A stretch of DNA of 64,000 nucleotides from the NCBI RefSeq assembly GCF_011492965.1, contig NZ_CP045121.1, positions 434,001 to 498,000 on the forward strand. The letters are read 5' to 3'. Positions 58,075 through 64,000 of this stretch are shown here, piece after piece; position 1 is the first letter of the stretch, and each line of letters begins with the position of its first letter. The stretch is from Rubrobacter marinus. GTDB lineage: Bacteria; Actinomycetota; Rubrobacteria; Rubrobacterales; Rubrobacteraceae. The position numbers were made by a program, and so were the translations under genes. The notes beneath the pieces were generated by a model, which worked only from the letters and a program-made list of their open reading frames with translations, had not been told where the DNA came from and searched no databases.

Positions 58075-58842
58075 ATGAGGACGGATTCACCGATCGAGCG
58101 CATCCTGGGCGAGACGGACCACCGCCCGTACCCCGTGCCGGAGGGCTCGTGGGCGCTGAGCATGAAGTGGCACGACGTGCTCTTCATGCACTGGCCCGTT
58201 CCGGAGGAGTGGCTGCGCCCCCTCATCCCCCCGTCGCTGGAGCTCGATTCCTTCGACGGGTCGGCCTGGCTCGGGGTGGTGCCGTTCAGGATGTCCGGGG
58301 TCAGGCCGCGGCTTCTGCCCGCCGTTCCCCCGCTCTCGAACTTCCCGGAGATCAACCTGCGCACCTACGTCACCCGTGACGGAAAGCCCGGCGTCTGGTT
58401 CTTCAGCCTCGACGCCCACAACCCCGTCGCCGTCCGCCTCGCCCGCGCCACCTTCTCGCTCCCCTACTTCGACGCGAGGATGTCCTCCCGCCCCTCCGGC
58501 GACGGGATAGATTACAAGAGCGTGCGCACCCACAGGGGCGCGCCGCCCGCCGCCTTCATAGGGCGCTACCGGCCGACGGACGGCCGGTCCGACGGGGGCC
58601 CCGGGACGCTGGAGAACTTCCTGACCGAGCGCTACTGCCTGTACAGCGCGGACGGCAGGGGGCGCGTCCGGCGCGGGGACATCCACCACGAGATGTGGCC
58701 GCTCCAGGCGGCCGAGGTCGAGGTGGAGTACATGGAGATGACAGGGCAGATCGGGGTGGTCCTCCCCCAGACCGAGCCCGTCGTCCACCTCGCCCGCCGC
58801 CTCGACGTCGTCGCCTGGGCCCCCCGGCGGCTGGACCCGTGA
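58075..58842 (+). CDS. DUF2071 (YqjF-like) protein
   Basis: 255 residues; ATG 7 nt after TATAACT, so it probably has its own leaderless promoter inside the thiamin cluster. DUF2071 pattern: WHDVLFMHWPVPEEWLRPLI, DGSAWLGVVPFRMSGVRPR, FPEINLRTYVTRDGKPGVWF, FFSLDAHNPVAVRLAR. Function of the family is not established. thiE starts within its stop, so this promoter may also serve thiE to thiL. Confidence 0.88.
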   Translation: MRTDSPIERILGETDHRPYPVPEGSWALSMKWHDVLFMHWPVPEEWLRPLIPPSLELDSFDGSAWLGVVPFRMSGVRPRLLPAVPPLSNFPEINLRTYVTRDGKPGVWFFSLDAHNPVAVRLARATFSLPYFDARMSSRPSGDGIDYKSVRTHRGAPPAAFIGRYRPTDGRSDGGPGTLENFLTERYCLYSADGRGRVRRGDIHHEMWPLQAAEVEVEYMEMTGQIGVVLPQTEPVVHLARRLDVVAWAPRRLDP

Positions 58843-59477
58843 AGCCCCTCGAACGGTTGGGGGAGGCGCGCCTGCTCCTCGTCACCGACCCGCGCCCCGA
58901 CCTCGCCGACAGGGTGCGCGCGGCCGTTCGGGGCGGCGTGGACGCGGTGCAGCTCCGGGATAAGCATGCCTCACGCGAGGACCTACTGAGGCTGGCCGAG
59001 GAGCTGCGCGAGGTCTGCGAGGGGGCCGGCGCCCTGTTCACCGTCAACGACGACGTGGAGCTCGCCCGCCTCTCCCGCGCCCACGGGGTACACCTCGGCC
59101 AGGAGGACGGACCGCTGGCGGGGGCGCGGGAGGCCCTCGGTCCCGACGCCGTCGTCGGCCGTTCGGTCGGGAGCGCGGAGGAGGCGGTCGAGGCCGTCCG
59201 GGAGGGGGCGGACTACCTGGGGGTCGGCACGATCTACGCCACCCCGACGAAGCCGGAGGAGGAGGCGGACGGCCCCGCGCTGCTCGGGGAGGTCGCCGAC
59301 CTCGGGCTGGTGGTCCCGTGGTTCGCCATCGGCGGCATAACGCTCGAGACCGCACGGGAGGCCGCGGCGGCGGGGGCCTACGGCTTCGCGGTCGTCCGGG
59401 CCGTGCTCGACGCCGACGACCCCGCCTCCGCCGCCCGAGAGCTGCGTTCCATCCTGGACGCGAGCTCCAGGCCTTGA
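58839..59477 (+). CDS. thiE: Thiamine-phosphate synthase ThiE
   Basis: 212 residues from a GTG overlapping the DUF2071 stop (GTGA). TIM-barrel ThiE motifs: LLVTDPRPDLADRVRAAVRG, GVDAVQLRDKHASREDLLRL, LFTVNDDVELARLSRAHGVH, LGQEDGPL, VVGRSVGSAEEAV, YLGVGTIYATPTKPEE, FAIGGITLE. It joins HMP-PP and thiazole phosphate to TMP. The Nudix gene begins within its stop (TTGA). Confidence 0.93.
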   Translation: MKPLERLGEARLLLVTDPRPDLADRVRAAVRGGVDAVQLRDKHASREDLLRLAEELREVCEGAGALFTVNDDVELARLSRAHGVHLGQEDGPLAGAREALGPDAVVGRSVGSAEEAVEAVREGADYLGVGTIYATPTKPEEEADGPALLGEVADLGLVVPWFAIGGITLETAREAAAAGAYGFAVVRAVLDADDPASAARELRSILDASSRP

Positions 59478-60349
59478 CGGTCAAGGCCGACCTCGTCTCC
59501 GGCATCCTCCCCGTCCGCCCCGACGGGCGGATGCTCCTGCTCCAGCGGCCCGGCACGAAGACCTGGGAGCCCCCGGCGGGGCGTCTCGCCCCCGGGGAGA
59601 GCTTCGCCATCGGGGCCGTCCGCGAGGTCTACGAGGAGACGGGCATGCTCGTGGGACCGCAACGCCTCCTCGCGACCTGGGTCGGGGAGCGCCCCGGCGG
59701 CGGCCTCCTCGCGAGCGCCACTTACATAGGGCGGGCCACGCGGGGCGAAGTCCGGATCTCCCACGAGCACCTCGGGTACAAATGGGTGACGCTGGACGAG
59801 TGGCTGGAGCTCCCGAGCTGGTGGAGCCGCGAGAACATCCTCGGGGTCGCGGGGCCCCTGGCCGCGCTCCCCGAGGAGGCCGCCCCCGAGCCGCCCCCCC
59901 CGGCGCCGCCTCGTCCCGGGGTGGTGAACGCCAACCTGGGCGCGGGGACCGTCGTCGTGGACGGTAGCGGAGGCGAGCCGAGGGCGCTCCTCCTGCGGCG
60001 CCGCAAGCCGCCCGTGGGGTTGTGGGAGAACCCGGGCGGGATGCTCGAGCCCGGCGAGGACTTCGTGCGGTGCGCCCGGCGCGAGACCGTCGAGGAGACC
60101 GGTCTCGACGTCGAGCCCGCGGCCCCGTGGTGGGCCCGGGTCGAGGGCTGGAACGCCCCCGACGACCCCGAGCTCTACGCCGGCGTCGGCTTTCTCGCGC
60201 GCCATCCAGGGGGGGAGGTCCGGCTCGAAGACTCCGCCCACGACCGCCACCTCTGGGCCACCGAAACCGAGTGGCGATCGCTGCGTACCTGGTACACGAG
60301 CGACGAGTCCGACGCCCTGTGGGACGCGGTGAGGAGGCTGGCATGGTAG
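59474..60349 (+). CDS. Tandem-Nudix hydrolase in the thiamin operon
   Basis: 291 residues from a TTG overlapping the thiE stop. Two complete Nudix domains: the first box GRLAPGESFAIGAVREVYEE runs on into TG (about residues 35-57), the second GGMLEPGEDFVRCARRETVE into ETG (about residues 189-211). A Pro-rich linker (PEPPPPAPPRPG) separates them. Both boxes keep the REUxEE acidic core, so both should be active. Position between thiE and thiL suggests a thiamin-related pyrophosphate substrate, such as HMP-PP or damaged TPP; Nudix enzymes with these activities are known (e.g. NudJ, Tnr3). Confidence 0.85.
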   Translation: MTVKADLVSGILPVRPDGRMLLLQRPGTKTWEPPAGRLAPGESFAIGAVREVYEETGMLVGPQRLLATWVGERPGGGLLASATYIGRATRGEVRISHEHLGYKWVTLDEWLELPSWWSRENILGVAGPLAALPEEAAPEPPPPAPPRPGVVNANLGAGTVVVDGSGGEPRALLLRRRKPPVGLWENPGGMLEPGEDFVRCARRETVEETGLDVEPAAPWWARVEGWNAPDDPELYAGVGFLARHPGGEVRLEDSAHDRHLWATETEWRSLRTWYTSDESDALWDAVRRLAW

Positions 60350-60684
60350 GGCAAGAGGCGCGGAAGAGACCCGAAGAGGGGCCCGCCGGGGGAGTCGCGG
60401 GGCCTCCGGGGTCGGGCGACTCCTCCCGCTCCCGGGGGGGCTGGAGGACGTGGGTGCTCGTCCTCGGGGTGTTCGTGATCCCGATCCTGCTCTACGCCGC
60501 GATCCCGGCGGTCGCGGCGCTGGCGATACCGCCCGGCAGAAAGGTGGCTTTATCGGCCGCTCTCGTCGTCGTCGCGGAGGGGACGTTCTTCGTCTCGGCG
60601 CTCGTGCTGGGACGGGAGGCCGTCCGGCGCTACCGCCGCTACCTCGACCCCCGCACCTGGTTCCGCCGGACCCCGAGAGGCTGA
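60343..60684 (+). CDS. Small two-span membrane protein
   Basis: 113 residues, ATG overlapping the end of the Nudix gene. A 35-residue Gly/Pro/Ser-rich N-terminus precedes two hydrophobic helices (VLVLGVFVIPILLYAAIPAV and VALSAALVVVAEGTFFVSAL) and a basic C-terminus (RRYRRYLDPRTWFRRTPRG). Its stop overlaps the thiL start. No family recognised. Translational coupling on both sides makes it a real gene. Confidence 0.65.
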   Translation: MVGQEARKRPEEGPAGGVAGPPGSGDSSRSRGGWRTWVLVLGVFVIPILLYAAIPAVAALAIPPGRKVALSAALVVVAEGTFFVSALVLGREAVRRYRRYLDPRTWFRRTPRG

Positions 60685-61622
60685 ACGAGTTCGACGTCAT
60701 ACGCCGCCTCTCGGGGCGCCTCCCCGCGCCCCCCGCGGAGGTCGTCGTGCCGATCGGGGACGACTGCGCCGTCCTGCGCCTCGGAGACGGGCTCTGGGTG
60801 GCCGCCGCCGACATGCTCGTCGAGGGGCGCCACTTCGAGGCCTCCTGGGCCACGCCCCGGGACGTCGGGTTCAAGGCCGTCGCCGTCAACGCCTCGGACG
60901 TCGCCGCGATGGGGGGGACGCCCCGCTTCGTCCTCGCCTCCGGCGGCGGCGCCGACCCCGAGACGACGCTCGGCTGCATGGAGGGGCTCTTCGAGGCCTG
61001 CGAGGAGTTTGGGGCGTACCCGCTCGGGGGCGACACGACCGGCTCCCCGCAGCTTGTGGTGGACGTGGCGATCCTCGGCGAGCTCCGGGGGCCGCCCGTC
61101 CTCCGCTCCGGCGCCCGGGCCGGGGACCTGCTCGCCGTCACCGGCGAGCTCGGCGCCTCGGCGGCCGGTCTCCTCGCCCTCATGGGCGGCGACGATCGGG
61201 AACGTCTCGTCCGCAAGCACCTCCGTCCGGAGCCGCGGGTCCTCGCGGGGAGGGCGGCGGCGAGGCTCGGGGCGCGGGCCATGATCGACCTCTCCGACGG
61301 CCTCGCCTCGGACGTCCGGCACGTCTCCGAGAGGAGCGGCGTTCGCTGCTGCGTCGACCTCGGCCTCCTCCCCGTAGCCGACGACGCCCGCGAGTACGTC
61401 TCGTCCCTGGGCCGCGACCCCGAGATGCTCGCCGCGACCGGCGGCGAGGACTACGAGCTCCTGATCTCCGCCCCGGAAGGGGTCATGGAGGCGCTCGCGG
61501 AGGAGTCCGACGTGCCGGTGACCGTCGTCGGGGAGGTGGTGCCCGGAGACGGGGTGGTCTTCCTCCGGGACGGCGAGCCGGTCGGCGACCTCTCCGGCTG
61601 GGACCACTTCCGCAAGGGATAG
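60681..61622 (+). CDS. thiL: Thiamine-monophosphate kinase ThiL (CTG start)
   Basis: 313 residues. The conserved N-terminus (NEFDVIRRLSGRL) follows directly after a CTG at 60681 that overlaps the preceding stop (CTGA) with GAGAGG just upstream; no ATG, GTG or TTG fits. Family motifs: VVPIGDDCAVLRLGDGLWVA, ADMLVEGRHFEASWATPRDV, GFKAVAVNASDVAAMGGTPR, YPLGGDTTGSPQLVVDVAIL, MIDLSDGLASDVRHVSERSG, ATGGEDYELLISAPEG. It makes TPP from TMP, the last step of the cluster. Confidence 0.92.
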   Translation: MNEFDVIRRLSGRLPAPPAEVVVPIGDDCAVLRLGDGLWVAAADMLVEGRHFEASWATPRDVGFKAVAVNASDVAAMGGTPRFVLASGGGADPETTLGCMEGLFEACEEFGAYPLGGDTTGSPQLVVDVAILGELRGPPVLRSGARAGDLLAVTGELGASAAGLLALMGGDDRERLVRKHLRPEPRVLAGRAAARLGARAMIDLSDGLASDVRHVSERSGVRCCVDLGLLPVADDAREYVSSLGRDPEMLAATGGEDYELLISAPEGVMEALAEESDVPVTVVGEVVPGDGVVFLRDGEPVGDLSGWDHFRKG

Positions 61623-61683
61623 CGGGTTCGTCGCCGTTCGCCCCGGGTATGGTCCGAACAGACGTCGAGGGGAGGACCAACTC

Positions 61684-61881
61684 TTGCCATACGAGAACCT
61701 GAGCGACCTTCCGGAGAGCGTGAGGAGCAACCTGCCCCACCACGCGCAGGAGATCTACCGCGCCGCGTACAACTCGGCCGAGGAGCAGTACGGCGAGGAG
61801 AGCCGGGCCCACCGCGTGGCCTGGAGCGCCGTCGAGAACAAGTACGAAAAGGGCGACGACGGCAAGTGGGTGGAGAAGTAG
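61684..61881 (+). CDS. chaB: ChaB family protein
   Basis: 65 residues from a TTG with GGGGAGGA upstream. ChaB pattern: LPESVRSNLPHHAQEIYRAA, YNSAEEQYG, AHRVAWSAVENKYEKGDDGK. Originally named as a cation-transport regulator, but the biochemical role is unclear; in actinobacteria it often stands alone, as here. Confidence 0.9.
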   Translation: MPYENLSDLPESVRSNLPHHAQEIYRAAYNSAEEQYGEESRAHRVAWSAVENKYEKGDDGKWVEK

Positions 61882-61946
61882 AGACCTGCGGGGGACCGGC
61901 TCCGCCCCACTCCTAACGGCCGGTCAACGAGCCAGCGCGTGCCGCG

Positions 61947-62441
61947 TTAGCGCACCCGGCTGGGACGAGCGGAGACCGAGCCCTCGCTTTCGCGGATGAG
62001 CCTCCGGCCGAACAGGACGAAGGCCGCACCCAGCGCGAGGAAGGCGAGGTCGAGGGCGAGGCGGGCGAGGCCGGGCGGCAGGCTGTCCAGGACGTGGTGG
62101 ATGCCGAGCAGGTGGTAGTTGACGATCCCCTCGACGAGGTTGAAGATGCCCCAGCCCATCAGCAGCGCCCCGACGAGCGTCCTCGTCGGCGGCAGGGCGT
62201 CCGAGGCGCGGGCGGCTCGCCACAGCAGCAGGACCCCCGCTATCGTGAAGGCGTAGGTCGCGACGTGGAACAGGCCGTCCCAGAGCGTGTTCAACTCGAG
62301 GCTTCCGACGCTCGTCGGGGGGCTGGTCGCGGTCAGCATGTGATGCCACTGGAGGACCTGGTGCAGCACGATGCCGTCGAAAAATCCCCCGAGGCCCAGG
62401 CCGAGGATCACGCCCGCGGTAACGAATCTTCTGAGATCCAT
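61947..62441 (-). CDS. DUF2243 membrane protein
   Basis: 164 residues from the ATG at 62441. DUF2243 pattern with many His in membrane segments: GLGGFFDGIVLHQVLQWHHM, LWDGLFHVATYAFTIAGVLL, GWGIFNLVEGIVNYHLLGIH and HV. Four predicted spans. The conserved His residues (HQ, WHH, GLFH, NYHLLGIHH) suggest metal or heme binding, which has not been shown for the family. Confidence 0.88.
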   Translation of the reverse strand: MDLRRFVTAGVILGLGLGGFFDGIVLHQVLQWHHMLTATSPPTSVGSLELNTLWDGLFHVATYAFTIAGVLLLWRAARASDALPPTRTLVGALLMGWGIFNLVEGIVNYHLLGIHHVLDSLPPGLARLALDLAFLALGAAFVLFGRRLIRESEGSVSARPSRVR

Positions 62442-62799
62442 GACCCCCCGTGTACCCTGCCGCGCCCACCGGGTAACCCGGCCGATGGGGAGACCTTCGT
62501 CCTCACCTCCTCCGCAGGGACCCAGGCGCCGTAGGGCTGCGCCGGGCGTTCCGGCTCCGCGCCGGCGGTGCCGAAGCTCTAGCCTCCGGAGCGCACCCGG
62601 CCGCGAGGCCGCGCGAGAACGCGGTTTCGCCACGAGCTCGGGGGGCTTGCTCTCGTGCGTCGCGCGCACGGGGGCGCATGCGGGCCGGTCCCGGTCCGGC
62701 GGGACATACGCCCAGCGGAGAGTTGGCCCCTTTGTGGATACCGGCGTTCCTCGCTGCTTGTTAGGTTCGAGCCAGACCACCGAGCCGCGAGGAGGCAGG
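62442..62799. other. 358-nt intergenic region
   Basis: Divergent promoter region between DUF2243 and the flavoprotein gene. No gene or strong terminator seen. A small dyad (CCGGG-TAA-CCCGG, near 62470) and a candidate TTGTTAGGTT at about 62758 are the only notable features. Confidence 0.4.
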
Positions 62800-64000
62800 A
62801 TGATAAGCGACGCGAAGACGAAGTTCGAGGGCACGGCGCTCGGAGCTTTCAGGGCCGGACTGAGGGGCGAGGCCTACGCGCCCGGCGAGGAGGGCTACGA
62901 CGGGGCGCGCAGCGCCTGGAACCTCGCCGTCCACCAGGAGCCCGCGCTCGTGGTGATGGCGGAGGATGCGGCTGACGTGCTCGCCGCGGTCCGCTTCGCT
63001 CGCGCGCGGGGCCTCGGCGTCGGCGTGATGGCGACCGGGCACGGCGTCGGCGCCGCCTGCGACGGGGGCGTCCTGATCAACACCTCGCGCATGCGGGGCG
63101 TGAGCGTCGACCCCGGGTCGCGGACGGCGAGGGTGGAGGCCGGCGCGAAGTGGTCCGACGTCGTGCCGGAGATCCAGAAGTTCGGGCTCGCGGGCCTGGT
63201 GGGGTCCACCACCGACGTGGGCGTCGTGGGCTACACCATGGGTGGCGGCTTCGGCTGGCTCGGGCGCCGGTACGGCCTCAACTCCGGGACCATGAGGGAG
63301 GCCGAGGTCGTAACGGCGACCGGCGAGCTGATCAGGGCGAGCGCCCACGAGAACGCGGACCTGTTCTGGGGCCTGAAGGGCGGCGGGGGCAACTTCGGGA
63401 TCGTCACCTCGCTCGAGCTCGACCTCTACCCCCTGGAGACCGTCTACGGCGGCAACCTCTTCTACGGGTTGGAGAGGGCGAGGGAGGTGCTGAACCTCTA
63501 CCGCGAGTGGGCGGAGACCCTCCCGGACGAGATGTCGACGGCGGTTGCGTTCCTGAACTTCCCGCCGATCCCGGAGCTCCCCGAACCTTTACGCGGCGGG
63601 TCTTTCGTCGCCGTGCGCGGCTGCTACTGCGGGGACAGCCCCGAGGAGGGCGAGGATCTGCTCCGGCCCGTGCGCGAGGGCCTGGGCGAGCCCGTCGTGG
63701 ACGCGTTCGGGGTCATGCCCTACGCGGCGATGGACTCCATCAGCATGGACCCGGTCGACCCCATAGGGGCCTGCCAGAGCGCCGAGATGCTGCGCGACCT
63801 CACGCCGGAGGCCGTGGACGCGCTGGTCGAGGTGGCCGGCGCGGGCTCGCCCCTGATCATGCTGGAGATCCGGCAGCTCGGCGGGGCGCTCTCCCGCGTT
63901 CCGGGGCACCTGAGCCCGTTGGGCCGCGGCGAGGCCCGCTACAGCATGAACGGGGTCGGGGCCGCCTTCTCGCCCGAGATGGTGCGGGGCGTGAGGGCGT
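62800..64000 (+). CDS. FAD-linked oxidoreductase (PCMH/berberine-bridge type), 3' end off window
   Basis: ATG at 62800 with GAGGAGGCAGG upstream; open to the right edge (400 residues visible). FAD-binding PCMH domain: VVMAEDAADVLAAVRFARAR, VMATGHGVGAACDGGVLINT (His for flavin linkage in TGHG), VEAGAKWSDVVPEIQKFGLA, VGYTMGGGFGWLGRRYGLNS, LFWGLKGGGGNFGIVTSLEL. The C-terminal substrate domain has begun and the BBE tail is outside. Oxidises an unknown alcohol or sugar-like substrate. Confidence 0.9.
   Translation, partial: MISDAKTKFEGTALGAFRAGLRGEAYAPGEEGYDGARSAWNLAVHQEPALVVMAEDAADVLAAVRFARARGLGVGVMATGHGVGAACDGGVLINTSRMRGVSVDPGSRTARVEAGAKWSDVVPEIQKFGLAGLVGSTTDVGVVGYTMGGGFGWLGRRYGLNSGTMREAEVVTATGELIRASAHENADLFWGLKGGGGNFGIVTSLELDLYPLETVYGGNLFYGLERAREVLNLYREWAETLPDEMSTAVAFLNFPPIPELPEPLRGGSFVAVRGCYCGDSPEEGEDLLRPVREGLGEPVVDAFGVMPYAAMDSISMDPVDPIGACQSAEMLRDLTPEAVDALVEVAGAGSPLIMLEIRQLGGALSRVPGHLSPLGRGEARYSMNGVGAAFSPEMVRGVRA

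Overview
The window (about 68% G+C by eye, many GTG/TTG starts, ATGA/GTGA stop-start overlaps) looks like a high-GC actinobacterium, most plausibly Rubrobacter-like. That assignment is an inference from gene content (ThiW, DUF2071, tandem Nudix, DUF2243) and codon usage, not a database result. It has two parts joined at a tRNA-Arg(ACG) gene on the minus strand (41382-41458).

Left of the tRNA, 1 to about 41.4 kb, is an integrated mobile element whose far end lies outside the window. It has a replication-type module (MerR-like regulator, CHC2-zinc-finger/TOPRIM primase-ATPase, small TubC-like protein; 1-4.5 kb), a DUF457 membrane hydrolase fused to a staphylococcal-type nuclease (5.2-6.2 kb), and a Fic protein. 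A large defence island follows at 8.4-31 kb. It starts with a DUF1156-type DNA methyltransferase paired with a predicted Fe-S RecB-like nuclease/SF1 helicase, then carries a complete BREX type 1-like set: brxA, brxB, brxC, a NucS/DUF91-like nuclease, pglX, a second PD-(D/E)XK-like protein, a VapBC pair, pglZ (type B) and brxL. Next to it, 31.2-36.8 kb holds an unfamiliar divergent module: on the minus strand STAS-HATPase, DUF4325-like and an unknown protein; on the plus strand a coiled-coil CHAT caspase-like protease, DUF1883, an unknown protein and a membrane-anchored protein. A SWIM zinc finger, an HNH-like protein, an XRE regulator, a tyrosine integrase and a DUF1828/1829 pair follow. Tandem 11-bp repeats and two hairpins precede the tRNA.

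Right of the tRNA, 41.5-64 kb, is chromosomal: an OmpR-type response regulator, a sugar-phosphate nucleotidyltransferase, murB, a NYN nuclease, a STAS anti-sigma antagonist, a CCA-adding enzyme, a sulfurtransferase, a DUF433/PIN-like pair, an SDR, a Crp/Fnr regulator and a 7Fe ferredoxin. A thiamin salvage cluster follows (TPP riboswitch - leader peptide - tenA - truncated tenA - thiZ - thiX - TPP riboswitch - thiY - thiD - thiM - thiW - DUF2071 - thiE - tandem Nudix - membrane protein - thiL). The genes cover import of pyrimidine and thiazole precursors, their phosphorylation, coupling to TMP and phosphorylation to TPP; no thiC or thiG is present in the window. chaB, DUF2243 and a BBE-type flavoprotein cut by the window edge end the region.

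Three things cut across the annotation. Three adjacent genes (response regulator, nucleotidyltransferase, murB) together carry four apparent single-base losses, each in a run of 3-4 identical bases, which looks like a local consensus error. Many chromosomal genes have a TANNNT box 6-8 nt before the start codon, suggesting leaderless transcription. pglX has a sharply lower-GC central segment, suggesting a swapped recognition domain.
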